Of a stretch of DNA of 64,000 nucleotides, positions 16,668 to 26,406 are shown one piece after another. The notes under the pieces are model-generated. The model had not been told where the DNA came from and did not search any database. It was given only the letters and a program-made list of their open reading frames with translations. How positions within the stretch are numbered: position 1 is the stretch's first letter; every line of letters starts with the position of its first letter. Source of the stretch: Anaerobacillus alkalilacustris (GTDB taxonomy: Bacteria; Bacillota; Bacilli; Bacillales; Anaerobacillaceae); NCBI RefSeq assembly GCF_001866005.1, contig NZ_MLQR01000049.1, positions 1 through 64,000 of the forward strand. Reading direction: 5' to 3'. A program made the translations under genes and the position numbers.

Positions 16668-17261
16668 TTAGTTTTCATCATTTGATATTAATTCCTGTTG
16701 GAACCTTTCAAAAAACAGATCCGCTTCTTCAATAGAGGCATCTAAATCTTTTTGTGGAAGTGGTGGTAGTTCATTTAAAGATTTCAAACCAAAATGATCT
16801 AAAAACTCTTTTGTTGTCCCATATAATATCGCTCTCCCAGTTCCCTCTACTCTGCCAACTTCTTTAATTAAATGTTTTGCTACTAATGTTTGCAAAGGGC
16901 GTTCAGACTTAACACCTCTAATTTCTTCTATTTCCGCTCTCATAATAGGTTGTCTATAAGCAATTATTGCTAACGACTCTAGAGCCGCCTGAGAAAGTGT
17001 AGCCGAACTAGGGGCATTAATTAGTCTTTTAAAATATTGTGCGTGCTCTTGTTTCGTTGTAAATTGGTAAACACCAGCTAACTTTACAATCTGCATACCT
17101 CTAGCTTGACTATTATACTCATTTATTAATTCATTTATTAATTTATTAACCGAATTAGGGTTAACTTGTAAAACATCCACTATCTGTGTTTCATCAATAC
17201 CTTCTTCACCAGAAATGAATAGAAGTCCTTCAATTATTGCTTTAATTTCCGTGCTATTCAT
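16668..17261 (-). CDS. scpB: Segregation and condensation protein B
   Basis: A 197-residue protein with two winged-helix domains; the signatures AALESLAIIAYRQPI and RAEIEEIRGVKSE are typical of ScpB. With SMC and ScpA it forms the condensin that organises and segregates the nucleoid. The start overlaps the end of scpA by eight bases, so the pair is translationally coupled, as usual. Confidence 0.95.
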   Translation of the reverse strand: MNSTEIKAIIEGLLFISGEEGIDETQIVDVLQVNPNSVNKLINELINEYNSQARGMQIVKLAGVYQFTTKQEHAQYFKRLINAPSSATLSQAALESLAIIAYRQPIMRAEIEEIRGVKSERPLQTLVAKHLIKEVGRVEGTGRAILYGTTKEFLDHFGLKSLNELPPLPQKDLDASIEEADLFFERFQQELISNDEN

Positions 17262-18018
17262 CTAACCGACTTTCCTCCCAGCGTAAAATATCGATATCAT
17301 GAAAATTAGATTCTTGCTGACAAATTATTTTTTTAGCCTTCATTAATTCTAACACTGCTAGAAATGTAACAATCATTCTCCCTCGATCATCGAAATCAAA
17401 CAATTGAAAAAAAGTTATCTTCCCATTTCTAACATTAAGTTCATCAATGATCTCTTCCATCCTCTTTTCTAGAGGAAAATCTTCTCTGTTTATTTTCGTT
17501 TGCTTTGGTAATTTCAACTCTTTTCTTTTCAAAAGTTGACTAAACGCATCAAGCATGTCGTATAAAGTCGCATTTATTGTTTGCGGCTCCAGTTTTGCTT
17601 CCTCAATAAAAGGAGTAAGATCACTCGGGGATTTACTAAATAGCAAGCCTCGTTCTTTTTCACGGTCTTTTAATGTTTCAGCTACTTCCTTATAACGTCT
17701 ATACTCAATTAGCCTATTGATTAGCTCTTCACGAGGGTCCTCTTCTTCAACAAGCTCATATTCTTGATTGAACAATTCATCCTCATGCTTAGGTAATAGC
17801 ATTTTGCTTTTGATTGCTAGTAAGGTTGCAGCCATAACCAAATACTCACTTGCAACATCGAGCTCCAATCTTTGCATTGTATGAAGGTAATTCATATATT
17901 GGTCTGTGATTTTCGCCACTGGTATATCATAAATATCTACTTCTGCTTTATTAATCAAATGTAAAAGTAAATCTAAAGGTCCTTCAAAAGCATCTAACTT
18001 AACATTATATTGATTCAT
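17254..18018 (-). CDS. scpA: Segregation and condensation protein A (kleisin)
   Basis: A 254-residue kleisin starting MNQYNVKLDAFEGPLDLLLH, the ScpA N-terminal signature that binds the SMC neck, with a charged middle and a C-terminal winged helix (FFQLFDFDDRGRMIVTFLAVLELMK split over residues 206-230). It closes the SMC ring with ScpB. First gene of the scpAB pair, divergent from ypuF. Confidence 0.95.
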   Translation of the reverse strand: MNQYNVKLDAFEGPLDLLLHLINKAEVDIYDIPVAKITDQYMNYLHTMQRLELDVASEYLVMAATLLAIKSKMLLPKHEDELFNQEYELVEEEDPREELINRLIEYRRYKEVAETLKDREKERGLLFSKSPSDLTPFIEEAKLEPQTINATLYDMLDAFSQLLKRKELKLPKQTKINREDFPLEKRMEEIIDELNVRNGKITFFQLFDFDDRGRMIVTFLAVLELMKAKKIICQQESNFHDIDILRWEESRLDE

Positions 18019-18267
18019 TAATTCACCATTTCCAAACTTTTATTCGTTAATTAAGAAAAGCTCTAAAACTTGTCAGCTTTCATGATGGAAAAACTATACT
18101 TGTCCATGCATAATAATACCTCTCAATTAGGTCACCAATTTATGATTATATCACATTTTCCGAATAAGAAGTTACTCATATTACTGACAATGTTTTTACT
18201 ACATTAATAATAATTATCTATGTTAAACTTAATTGAGACCAACCTTAATGAAAGTGGTGATATAAAA

Positions 18268-18777
18268 TTGTATCCACAACCATATCTTGAGTATTTAATT
18301 TACTTTCATTGTCAACGTGATTATTTTGAATGTCATGAAGTATTAGAAGAGTATTGGAAAGAAAACGAAAAAAATAATAAAGTCTGGGTGGGTTTTATAC
18401 AGCTCGCTGTAAGTATGTACCATTATAGAAGAGGTAACTTTACGGGAGCGAAAAAACAAATTGAAAAATCAATTAAAATTTTTGAACATGAAAAAAATCA
18501 ACTTAATACCCTAGGAATAGATCCTGAAACTTTTTTTAAATTAATTAATAACCAAAAAGTGGCTATAAAAAACAATCTTCCCTATACTCCCATAGCACTC
18601 CCCATAAACAAATCATTAATGGAAGAATGCATAAAAAAATCCAAAGAAAAAGGGATTCTTTGGGGGAAAGAAGAAATTATACTCACGGATAAAATTATTC
18701 ATAAGCATAAGTTAAGAGACCGATCTCTTATTATCGAAGAACGGAAAAAACAATTAAACCGCAGGAGAAAACAATAA
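18268..18777 (+). CDS. ypuF: DUF309 family protein YpuF
   Basis: About 169 residues of the DUF309 family, recognised by YFECHEVLEEYWKE near the N-terminus and WVGFIQLAVSMYHYRRGN. Function unknown; the His/Glu-rich motif could bind a metal. I place the start at TTG 18268, seven bases after GTGGTGA, because family members begin just before this point. An ATG at 18220 keeps the frame open 16 codons further but has no ribosome site. Convergent with ribT, two bases apart. Confidence 0.7.
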   Translation: MYPQPYLEYLIYFHCQRDYFECHEVLEEYWKENEKNNKVWVGFIQLAVSMYHYRRGNFTGAKKQIEKSIKIFEHEKNQLNTLGIDPETFFKLINNQKVAIKNNLPYTPIALPINKSLMEECIKKSKEKGILWGKEEIILTDKIIHKHKLRDRSLIIEERKKQLNRRRKQ

Positions 18778-18778
18778 T

Positions 18779-19138
18779 TTATTCTCTTCCTTTTTCATTT
18801 TCACATTTCACAAAAAAAAGAGTTGTTTGAACACTAGGAACAACATTTCCTTTATAAATTTTTTTTAAACAGGTAATCATTTTTTTCCCAATACCTTCTT
18901 CTCTAAATGAGGGATTTACGGAAATATGATTTAGCTGGTATGTTTCATTCTCTAATAATGAAACTCCTACAAGACCAACAATATCTTCTGCTTCTTTCCA
19001 TAAATAAAGCTGCCACCGATCATCATCCTCATATTTCTTGATTGTTTGTTGCAGCTTTTTTACATTTTTTTCATCTGGCATGTATGCTAGAAGACCCATA
19101 GCAATTTTTTCATAGCTACTTTTAAATTTAATAAGCAT
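18779..19138 (-). CDS. ribT: GNAT acetyltransferase RibT
   Basis: A 119-residue GNAT-fold protein with the acetyl-CoA motif region FREEGIGKKMI near residue 80 and conserved LNHISVNP. RibT is the last member of the Bacillus rib operon; its substrate is not settled. Here 312 bases separate it from ribH, more than in B. subtilis, so it may have its own promoter. Confidence 0.8.
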   Translation of the reverse strand: MLIKFKSSYEKIAMGLLAYMPDEKNVKKLQQTIKKYEDDDRWQLYLWKEAEDIVGLVGVSLLENETYQLNHISVNPSFREEGIGKKMITCLKKIYKGNVVPSVQTTLFFVKCENEKGRE

Positions 19139-19450
19139 CGTACATCTTACACCCCCTAGACGTAGATCAAAACTTAATTAATAAAAAACTAAAAATTCAA
19201 ATAATCTTCGTCTAAACTATTCATTAACTTTTAAATGGCTAAGAATACTTCTTCCTACTGGTTGCAATAATAAGATTTAAGTATAATTTTTTATGGTAAT
19301 TAATCCACTTTTATAAACTATACTACGAAATAATTTTATAGGTTGTGCATACTATTGTAAACTCTTTTTTACAATAAAAGGATAAACAAGCTCAACTAGT
19401 ATAAAAAAGTTTTACTTATCTATCCTTAAATTCAATTATAAAGTTAATTA
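19139..19450. other. AT-rich gap between ribT and ribH
   Basis: No gene or repeat copy is seen. A weak hairpin, ATTGTAAA (19353-19360) with TTTACAAT (19368-19375), lies 75 bases after ribH and could cause partial termination on the minus strand. A ribT promoter may be in the rest, but none stood out. Confidence 0.4.
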
Positions 19451-19918
19451 TTATTTGAATGAACGATTAAGATTTGCCATTTCTATTGCTGCAGCTGCTG
19501 CTTCCCATCCTTTATTACCTGCTTTGGTTCCAGCTCTTTCAATTGCTTGTTCAATTGTATCCGTTGTAAGAACACCAAAGATAACAGGGATTTCTGTTTG
19601 AAGCGTAATTGATGCTACACCTTTTGAAACTTCACTACATACATAATCAAAATGTGGAGTTGAACCTCTTATTACAGTTCCTAAAGTAATCACTGCATCA
19701 TACTTCTTAGAATTTGCCATTTTCTTTGCAATTAACGGAATTTCATATGCCCCCGGTACCCAAGCGATATCTACGTCAGCCTCATTAACTCCATGACGTT
19801 TAAGAGCGTCTTCGGCTCCACCTAAAAGCTTACTTGTAATAAATTCGTTGAAACGACCAACTACAATTCCAAACTTTAAACCAGTACCAACTAAATTGCC
19901 TTCAAAAATATTTGCCAT
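19451..19918 (-). CDS. ribH: 6,7-dimethyl-8-ribityllumazine synthase
   Basis: A 155-residue lumazine synthase with VVGRFNEFI at the N-terminus, VPGAYEIPL, and the active-site [14 protein letters not shown] containing the catalytic His. It condenses the ribitylaminouracil intermediate with dihydroxybutanone phosphate. The start is the ATG at 19918, seven bases after GGAGGAG; an in-frame codon 15 bases upstream lies in the ribosome site. Last of the ribD-ribE-ribBA-ribH set, separated from ribBA by a dispersed repeat. Confidence 0.95.
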   Translation of the reverse strand: MANIFEGNLVGTGLKFGIVVGRFNEFITSKLLGGAEDALKRHGVNEADVDIAWVPGAYEIPLIAKKMANSKKYDAVITLGTVIRGSTPHFDYVCSEVSKGVASITLQTEIPVIFGVLTTDTIEQAIERAGTKAGNKGWEAAAAAIEMANLNRSFK

Positions 19919-19957
19919 CTTTCTCTCCTCCAAGTTTCTTAAATTTCATCTACACAA

Positions 19958-20079
19958 GAAAAGCGCAAGCGCCTTGGTCACGAGCAGCTGCTCTTTGGCT
20001 TCCGAAAAGGACTGAAGTGACCGAGCTCGTAGGCGCTGAAGCTAGACAATTTCTAAGTTAGAAATTTATAAATTCTGAT
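19958..20079 (+). repeat. Dispersed hairpin repeat, copy B
   Basis: A complete short copy starting AAGAAAAGCGCAAGCGCC and ending CTAGACAATTTCTAAG plus TTAGAAATTT. AGCGCCT pairs with AGGCGCT, and GAGCAGCTGCTC is an inner palindrome. It lies between ribBA and ribH inside the operon, opposite to the direction of transcription. Confidence 0.75.
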
Positions 20080-20114
20080 TACAAAATAAAATTACAATAA
20101 TTTAATATTTAATC

Positions 20115-21308
20115 TTAAAAGTGAAGCAAATGTCCAAGCTTTTCTTTTTTTGTTCGTAAATATTTTTCATTATCAATGTTGTGTGGCAATTGAAGTGCAA
20201 CACGATCAACCACCTCTAATTCATACCCCTTCAGTCCCTTAATTTTTCTAGGATTATTCGTAAGGAGTTTCATTTTACGAACACCAAGGTCTCGTAAAAT
20301 TTGGGCACCAATGCCATAGTCTCGTAAATCAGGCGCAAAACCTAACTTTTCATTAGCTTCTACAGTATCAAATCCTTCTTCTTGTAGTTTATACGCCTTC
20401 ATTTTATTTAAAAGACCAATTCCTCTGCCTTCTTGGCGCATATATAAAAGAATACCTTTACCTTCTTTTTCAATTTGCTCAAGAGCCGCATGAAGCTGCG
20501 GACCACAATCACAACGAAATGATGCAAAGACATCACCAGTTAAACATTCTGAATGAACTCGAACTAAAACAGCTTCATCTGGTGATATATCCCCTTTCAC
20601 TAAAGCAATGTTTTCTTGCCCATCTATTACGTTTGAATATCCAATTGCTTTAAATGTACCATACTCAGTTGGTAAGCTAATTTCCACTTCTCGATTTACT
20701 AACTTATCTTTCCGATTTCGATACTGAATTAGATCTTTAATAGTAATCATTTTTAAATCATGCTCGTCAGCAATTTTTCTTAAATCAGGGACCCTTGCCA
20801 TTGTACCATCTTCATTAATAATTTCACATATTACTCCAGCTGGTTTAGCTCCTGATAGTCTCGCTAAATCAATAGCAGCTTCTGTATGCCCAGCACGCCT
20901 AAGTACTCCGCCGTCCTTAGCTACAAGTGGGAAAATATGCCCCGGCTTTTTGAAGTCGCTCCCTTTTATATCCTCGTTAATTAAGGCAAGAATAGTATCA
21001 GAACGCTCATGTGCTGAGATACCTGTCGTTGTCGTTTTATAATCAACACTAACCGTAAACGCAGTACCATGTGGATCAGTATTTCTATCTACCATTGGTA
21101 ATAGTTCTAATTGTCTAGCCCTCTTTTCAGTGATAGGAGTACAAACTAACCCTCTTCCATGAGTAATCATAAAATTAATAACTTCGGGAGTAGTTTTTTC
21201 AGCTAACGAAACAAAATCTCCTTCATTTTCACGATCTTCATCATCACAAACAATTACGACTCTTCCTTGCATTAATTCATAAATCGCTTCTTCAATCGGA
21301 TCAAACAT
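20115..21308 (-). CDS. ribBA: Bifunctional DHBP synthase / GTP cyclohydrolase II
   Basis: A 397-residue fusion. Residues 1 to about 200 are 3,4-dihydroxy-2-butanone-4-phosphate synthase ([23 protein letters not shown]). The rest is GTP cyclohydrolase II with zinc-binding Cys residues in [17 protein letters not shown] and the substrate motif [11 protein letters not shown]. It supplies both precursors of riboflavin. Ribosome site GAGGAGGG. Third gene of the operon, 40 bases after ribE. Confidence 0.96.
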   Translation of the reverse strand: MFDPIEEAIYELMQGRVVIVCDDEDRENEGDFVSLAEKTTPEVINFMITHGRGLVCTPITEKRARQLELLPMVDRNTDPHGTAFTVSVDYKTTTTGISAHERSDTILALINEDIKGSDFKKPGHIFPLVAKDGGVLRRAGHTEAAIDLARLSGAKPAGVICEIINEDGTMARVPDLRKIADEHDLKMITIKDLIQYRNRKDKLVNREVEISLPTEYGTFKAIGYSNVIDGQENIALVKGDISPDEAVLVRVHSECLTGDVFASFRCDCGPQLHAALEQIEKEGKGILLYMRQEGRGIGLLNKMKAYKLQEEGFDTVEANEKLGFAPDLRDYGIGAQILRDLGVRKMKLLTNNPRKIKGLKGYELEVVDRVALQLPHNIDNEKYLRTKKEKLGHLLHF

Positions 21309-21348
21309 AACAAATTCCCTCCTCGTTTTATATTCCCCTCAATTTTTT

Positions 21349-22002
21349 TTATTTAAATCCATGATCTTCTAAAAAGCTTGCTGTAAGTGTTGTGTTACTC
21401 TTTTGATTAGTAAATCTTTGCTGAATAAATTGTTCAATATATTTTCCGACCATATCACATTCGATATTTACGATGTCACCTGGTTCTTTTATACCAATAA
21501 TGGTTTCTAAAAGAGTATGAGGGATGATGGAAATCATAAATGTGTCTTCAGTCACTTTAAAAACTGTTAAGCTTGTTCCATCAATTGCTACAGAACCTTT
21601 TAATATAATATATTTCCTAATCTCCTCAGAAACTTTTATTTCATAATAAACCGCATTATCTTGCCTTTGCTTTTTAACTATTTCACCTATTCCATCAACA
21701 TGACCGGAAACAAAGTGCCCTCCAAAACGCCCACCGGCTGCCATTGCTCGTTCAAGATTTACCTTCGAACCTCTCTTAAGCTGTCTAAGGCTTGTATTCC
21801 TAACTGTTTCTGGCATCAAATCAACAGTAAACCTTTGACTATCAAATGATGTAACTGTTAAACAAACACCGTTGACAGCAATACTATCTCCGAGATTAAC
21901 ATCAGTGAGCAATTTTTTTGATTGTATAGTCATCACAATCGCTTCGCCAGACTGTTTAATCTGTTCAATCGTACCAACCTCTTCTATAATTCCTGTAAAC
22001 AT
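21349..22002 (-). CDS. ribE: Riboflavin synthase alpha subunit
   Basis: A 217-residue protein with two lumazine-binding repeats: MFTGIIEEVG with SIAVNGVCLTV in the first, and FVSGHVDGIGEI with SVAIDGTSLTV in the second. It dismutates two lumazines into riboflavin. It starts two bases after ribD stops, so coupling is likely. Confidence 0.96.
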   Translation of the reverse strand: MFTGIIEEVGTIEQIKQSGEAIVMTIQSKKLLTDVNLGDSIAVNGVCLTVTSFDSQRFTVDLMPETVRNTSLRQLKRGSKVNLERAMAAGGRFGGHFVSGHVDGIGEIVKKQRQDNAVYYEIKVSEEIRKYIILKGSVAIDGTSLTVFKVTEDTFMISIIPHTLLETIIGIKEPGDIVNIECDMVGKYIEQFIQQRFTNQKSNTTLTASFLEDHGFK

Positions 22003-22004
22003 TG

Positions 22005-23093
22005 TTAACCTCCTTTCGGTACAGACACAATTTTAATATCATCACCTATTTGCTTTACCTCTTTAATTGTAAGAGGGAGTGCATTTTCTATTTTAGAAAA
22101 GCCTATACCAGAAAAAGATGTCGGTGCTTCTTTACCACCAATAAGTTTCGGAGCAATATAAGTAATAAGTTCATTAATGGCGTGCGCTCGTAAAAAACTG
22201 TCATTAACTGCACTGCCTCCTTCAACAAACAATGAAGTTATACCTTTTTTCCCTAAGATTTGTAGGAGATCTTTTATCTTAATTTTATCGTGAGCTACCT
22301 TTACCACTTTTACTCCTAATTTTTCAAGCTCATCTTGTTTTGTTTTTGGAGCCTGAACAGAAGTAACAACCCAAGTCTCAGCCTCTTTATTTATAACAAT
22401 GTTAGAATCTAATGGAGTACGTAAAGTCCGGTCCAAAATTATCCGAATTGGATTTTTACCGCCTGTTTCAATTCTAGTAGTTAATGTTGGATTATCTGCC
22501 AAAACTGTACCTATCCCGACTAAAATCGCATCATGTTCGTGGCGTAGTTGATGCACATCTGTACGTGCTGCATCTCCGGTAATCCATTTACTTTGACCAG
22601 TTGAGGTGGCTATCTTTCCATCCAAACTAGTCGCAGTTTTTAACGTAACAAATGGAGTGCAATTAGAAATAAAATGAAAAAACACTTTATTTAATTCACG
22701 TGCCTCTTGCTCTAATACCCCAACTTCCACTTCAATGTTAGCTTCCCTTAGTTTTTCAATTCCACTTCCTGCAACTAACGGATTAGGATCAAGGGTAGCT
22801 ATAACTACTCTTTTTATCCCGTTTTTAATAATTAAATCTGTACATGGGGGGGTTTTCCCATGATGACTACACGGCTCAAGAGTTACGTATATCGTTGCCT
22901 CTTTTGCTTTTTCGCCTGCCATCTTAATCGCATGAACTTCAGCATGTTCAGTACCTGCCTTTAAATGTGCCCCCATACCTACAATTTCACCGTTCTTCAC
23001 AACAACAGATCCTACCATTGGATTAGGTGAAGTTTGTCCTTTTGTTCTCTCCGCCAGTTGGAGAGCTAAATGCATATACGATACATCATTCAT
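22005..23093 (-). CDS. ribD: Riboflavin deaminase/reductase
   Basis: A 362-residue two-domain enzyme. The N-terminal cytidine-deaminase-like domain has the zinc motifs HAEVHA and PCSHHGKTPPC. The C-terminal reductase domain carries SLDGKIAT and GGSAVNDSFL. It performs the second and third steps of riboflavin synthesis. First gene of the rib operon, behind the FMN riboswitch and its terminator. Confidence 0.96.
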   Translation of the reverse strand: MNDVSYMHLALQLAERTKGQTSPNPMVGSVVVKNGEIVGMGAHLKAGTEHAEVHAIKMAGEKAKEATIYVTLEPCSHHGKTPPCTDLIIKNGIKRVVIATLDPNPLVAGSGIEKLREANIEVEVGVLEQEARELNKVFFHFISNCTPFVTLKTATSLDGKIATSTGQSKWITGDAARTDVHQLRHEHDAILVGIGTVLADNPTLTTRIETGGKNPIRIILDRTLRTPLDSNIVINKEAETWVVTSVQAPKTKQDELEKLGVKVVKVAHDKIKIKDLLQILGKKGITSLFVEGGSAVNDSFLRAHAINELITYIAPKLIGGKEAPTSFSGIGFSKIENALPLTIKEVKQIGDDIKIVSVPKGG

Positions 23094-23125
23094 TTCGTTT
23101 CATCCCTTATAAATGATAAAATAAT

Positions 23126-23153
23126 ACCCCTAAGAAACGAGTCCTTAGGGGTA
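23126..23153 (-). terminator. Expression-platform terminator of the rib leader
   Basis: On the minus strand CCCCTAAG and CTTAGGGG form a stem followed by TATTATTTT, lying between the FMN aptamer and ribD. It is the likely FMN-controlled attenuator. Confidence 0.75.
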
Positions 23154-23230
23154 AAAAGATACATAATTAAATAAACAGGAGGTAGCATATATTATCAGAT
23201 AAATACAGACTACACCTATTATTTGAACCT

Positions 23231-23371
23231 AATTCCTTCTCCCATCCAGACTTTACTGTCGGCTTTGGATTTTCACCAAATCCACCGTTTTACGATTTGT
23301 AAAACGGGTCACGGGCTTAGAAGTATGAACTTCATCACCGCCGGTTGGGAATTTCACCCTACCCCGAAGGA
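23231..23371 (-). ncRNA. FMN riboswitch (RFN element)
   Basis: The minus strand shows the conserved RFN blocks in order: TTCGGGGTAGGGTGAAATTC, ACCGGCGGTGAT, AAGCCCGTGA, GGATTTGGTGAAAATCC, CCGACAGTAAAGTCTGGATG and GGGAGAAGG. It binds flavin mononucleotide and switches the downstream terminator, repressing ribD-ribE-ribBA-ribH when FMN is abundant. Confidence 0.97.
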
Positions 23372-23411
23372 CCAATTAATTGGTATTATTAAATTTGGCT
23401 TTCTTAACCCT

Positions 23412-23441
23412 ATTCTATCTCTTTGTGACAAGTTACGTCAA
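23412..23441 (-). promoter_or_regulatory. Sigma-A promoter of the rib operon
   Basis: TTGACG, an 18-base spacer and TAGAAT on the minus strand, about 40 bases upstream of the FMN aptamer. It is the only good housekeeping promoter in this leader. Confidence 0.7.
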
Positions 23442-23565
23442 CTTTTAATTATGAATATTTCATTAATAATAAAATTTTTATTAATTAACCTAAACATTTA
23501 TTTCTATAAACTGAACTTGAACAGTCGAGGTCCTACTGCCTCTTAAGAGTGGGATAAATATACAA

Positions 23566-23601
23566 AAAGGACTTAAACAATATTACTCATTTAAGTCCTT
23601 T
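23566..23601 (-). terminator. Terminator after ppiB
   Basis: AAAGGACTTAAA pairs with TTTAAGTCCTTT across 12 bases, just beyond the ppiB stop; the minus-strand 3' side ends in T-rich sequence. Confidence 0.8.
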
Positions 23602-23610
23602 CATAGAAAT

Positions 23611-24045
23611 TTACTCTTCCCAAACTTTTACTTCGCTCATAATATCGCCTTGACGGATGCGGTCAACTACGTCCAACCCTTCAATTACACGACCAAAAAC
23701 TGTATGAACTCCATCTAAGTGAGGCTGTTGTTCAAAAAGGATAAAGAATTGACTACCGCCCGTATTACGACCAGCATGAGCCATAGAAAGATACCCTCTT
23801 AAGTGCTTATGCGGATTACCTTCTGTTTCACAATTAATTGTGTAGCCAGGTCCTCCAGTTCCGTTTCCAATCGGGCACCCTCCTTGAGCTACAAATCCTG
23901 GAATTACTCGGTGGAAAGTTAAGCCATTGTAAAACCCTTCATTGGCTAATTTTTCAAAATTCTTTACTGTAACAGGAGCATCTTCTTGGAAGAACTCAAG
24001 TACAATTTTCTCACCATTTTCAAAAGAAATACTACCTTTTTTCAC
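23611..24045 (-). CDS. ppiB: Peptidyl-prolyl cis-trans isomerase (cyclophilin)
   Basis: A 144-residue cyclophilin with [13 protein letters not shown], the active-site Arg in [13 protein letters not shown] and [11 protein letters not shown]. It speeds proline isomerisation in the cytoplasm during protein folding. Monocistronic, with its own terminator, between the rib operon and lysA as in B. subtilis. Confidence 0.95.
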   Translation of the reverse strand: MKKGSISFENGEKIVLEFFQEDAPVTVKNFEKLANEGFYNGLTFHRVIPGFVAQGGCPIGNGTGGPGYTINCETEGNPHKHLRGYLSMAHAGRNTGGSQFFILFEQQPHLDGVHTVFGRVIEGLDVVDRIRQGDIMSEVKVWEE

Positions 24046-24205
24046 GTATGTATCCTCCTCAAATTAAAAACTATGTCGTACTCAAATCATTTTACTATAT
24101 TACCTAAATAAATGACAAATTATTTGAAAATAAATTCTTAGTTATACCTTTTTGTCCTAAATAAAAATTAACTTATTATTGCTCGTGATGTAAAAAGATG
24201 TATAT

Positions 24206-24245
24206 AAAAAACGCAAAGAACTATTTTAGTTCTTCGCGTTTTTCT
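24206..24245 (-). terminator. Terminator after lysA
   Basis: AACGCAAAGAAC and GTTCTTCGCGTT form the stem, with A-runs before and T-runs after on both strands. It lies 28 bases beyond lysA. Confidence 0.8.
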
Positions 24246-24272
24246 TCGTTACTTTCGTTAAGTTTTTTTACC

Positions 24273-25592
24273 TTAGATTATATTATTTCCTTTTATAGTG
24301 AGATCATATTGAATTAGATCTTCGTATGTTTCCCGTTTAACGACTAACGTCGCTTTTCCGTTTTCAACAAATACTATCGCTGGTCTTGGGATTCGATTGT
24401 AATTATTAGACATTGAATAACCATATGCACCTGTACAAAATACTGCTAAAGTATCTCCCGGCTTTCCAAAAGGTAATGAAATGTCCCATATTAACATATC
24501 ACCACTTTCACAGCATTTCCCTGCAATTGAATAAGTTTCTTGGCTTACTTCATTTGCTCGATTAGCAAGTATTGCCTCATATTTTGCTTGATAAAGGGCA
24601 GGACGAAGGTTATCGGTCATCCCACCATCCACTGACAGATAATGACGCACCTCTGGAATTTCTTTTTTGGCTCCTATAGTATAGAGCGTTGTTCCTGCAT
24701 CGCCTACAAGAGAACGACCTGGTTCAATCCAAATTTCAGGAATTTCTATCCCTAATTTTTCTGATTGTTCAATTACAGCATTGATTGTCGCATCAACATA
24801 TTGCGATACCGGGAGCGGCGTATCCTCTTTTGTATAACGTATTCCGAAGCCACCTCCTAGGTTTACAACTTGTGGTGTATAATTTAGCTGTTCCTTCCAT
24901 TCAGCTAAATATGAAAATACTTTCTCAACAGCCATAACAAAGCCTGTTGTTTCAAATATTTGCGAACCGATATGACAATGAACACCTAATAATTGAAGAA
25001 ACTCATGATCTTCCACTTGCTGTACCGCTTCTAGTGCTTGCCCACTTAATAGGTCAAAACCAAACTTAGAATCCTCTTGCCCAGTAGAAATATAGTCGTG
25101 GGTATGCGCTTCAACTCCTGGTGTTATCCTTAAAAGAACCGATACTTTTTTATTATGTTTTTGAGTAATTTCCTTCAATAATTGAATCTCATAGAAATTA
25201 TCTACTACAAAGCAACCAATCTCAGCTTTCACAGCCATATCTATTTCTGAATAACTTTTGTTATTTCCATGAAAGTGTATTCTTTCCACAGGGAAACCTG
25301 CTACTAAAGCGGTATGAAGTTCTCCGCCTGAAACAACATCTAAACTTAAATCTAACTCCTTTGCGAGTTGAACCATTGCAACACAGCTAAATGCTTTACT
25401 AGCGTAAGCTACTTGAGCCTTTATATTGCGTTTTTTAAAAGCTTGAACAAACTCGTTTGCCCTTTCTGTTATTAATGCTATGTCATAAACGTATAATGGT
25501 GTGCCGAATTGTTTTTTTAAATCTAGGACATCAACACCACCTATTTCTAAATGACCTTGGTCATTAATTCTACTTGTTCCATGTCTGTACAT
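24273..25592 (-). CDS. lysA: Diaminopimelate decarboxylase
   Basis: A 439-residue PLP-dependent fold-III enzyme with the PLP lysine in AYASKAFSC, HGNNKS, HIGSQI, GGGFGIRY and the active-site CESGDML near the C-terminus. It converts meso-diaminopimelate to lysine, the last step of lysine synthesis. Transcription is expected to be governed by the lysine riboswitch upstream (25745-25925). Conserved next to spoVAF. Confidence 0.96.
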   Translation of the reverse strand: MYRHGTSRINDQGHLEIGGVDVLDLKKQFGTPLYVYDIALITERANEFVQAFKKRNIKAQVAYASKAFSCVAMVQLAKELDLSLDVVSGGELHTALVAGFPVERIHFHGNNKSYSEIDMAVKAEIGCFVVDNFYEIQLLKEITQKHNKKVSVLLRITPGVEAHTHDYISTGQEDSKFGFDLLSGQALEAVQQVEDHEFLQLLGVHCHIGSQIFETTGFVMAVEKVFSYLAEWKEQLNYTPQVVNLGGGFGIRYTKEDTPLPVSQYVDATINAVIEQSEKLGIEIPEIWIEPGRSLVGDAGTTLYTIGAKKEIPEVRHYLSVDGGMTDNLRPALYQAKYEAILANRANEVSQETYSIAGKCCESGDMLIWDISLPFGKPGDTLAVFCTGAYGYSMSNNYNRIPRPAIVFVENGKATLVVKRETYEDLIQYDLTIKGNNII

Positions 25593-25689
25593 TCACGGTA
25601 CCCCTCTCCATAAAATGTGAATGTTGATTTATTTACCTCGATTCAACATTCAATAATAAATTCATTATTCATTTGTATTACGTAAATAA

Positions 25690-25722
25690 AAAGACGGCTA
25701 ATGTAAGTTACATAAGCCGCCA
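25690..25722 (-). terminator. Expression-platform terminator of the lysine riboswitch
   Basis: On the minus strand GGCGGCTTATGT and ACATTAGCCGTC pair, followed by TTTTTATTT. It lies between the L-box and lysA. Confidence 0.85.
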
Positions 25723-25744
25723 GAAATAAGCTATTCGTAACCTC

Positions 25745-25925
25745 AAGTAGTAAGTAGTCCTCCACCGCTAGAAGCAGTGACAGTCCGTTATTTATTCAAT
25801 AACGACCCAGCAAAGAATTATAAGGGCACAATTCTTTGCTTCGGCAAATTGACCTTTCCGACTGCTTCAAAGCTCCCTTAGCTCCACAGCGTACTCATTC
25901 TTTCTGCGCCTCTACCTCATTGAAA
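25745..25925 (-). ncRNA. Lysine riboswitch (L-box)
   Basis: The minus strand carries the L-box landmarks in order: GAGGTAGAGGCGCAGAAAG, GAGTACGCTGTGGAGC, GCAGTCGGAAAGGTC, TTGCCGAAGC, GGACTGTCACTGC and TAGCGGTGGAGGACTACT. Lysine binding favours the downstream terminator and shuts off lysA. Promoter not placed with confidence because the upstream DNA is filled with repeats. Confidence 0.95.
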
Positions 25926-25964
25926 CAAATGAGGAATCGATTATTAAATTTTCAGAAGACGTCC

Positions 25965-26356
25965 AGCTCTAACACCTATCGTTCGTAACCAAGGTGCTTA
26001 CGCTTTTCTTTGGCTAGCTACAGCACCTACGAACTCAGTCACTTCTGTCAAGCTACTGACTTCAATAACTACATGAATATCGTCTCTGAATAGCTTCATG
26101 CAGCTTTGCTTCGAGGAAGCTTACTACGAAGCAATACTAGAAGACGCAGAAGCACGTAAGAAGCCCCAAAACAGCTTCTGTCAAAGGCCTTCCAGTGCCT
26201 ATCGTTCGTAACCAAGGTGCTTACGCTTTTCTTTGGCTAGCTACAGCACCTACGAACTCAGTCACTTCTGTCCTTTTCCGGAAGCCCCAAAACAGCTTCT
26301 GTCAAAGGCCTTCCAGTGCCTATCGTTCGTAACCAAGGTGCTTACGCTTTTCTGAT
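25965..26356 (-). repeat. Dispersed hairpin repeat, copy C (multiple variant units)
   Basis: About three head-to-tail units sharing CCAAGGTGCTTACGCTTTTC and CTTCTGTCAAAGGCCTTCCA. Here the stem arms read AGGTGCT and AGCACCT in place of the AGCGCCT and AGGCGCT seen elsewhere, so pairing is preserved while bases change. It fills the gap between spoVAF and the lysA leader. Confidence 0.7.
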
Positions 26357-26406
26357 AAAAAACAATTACGTAAAATTTATCATAGATTTATTATATTCGC
26401 AATAGG

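Noticed and set aside
22002-22193. 63-residue plus-strand frame over ribD/ribE
   Set aside because: It is a shadow of the strongly conserved ribD coding region and has no ribosome site.
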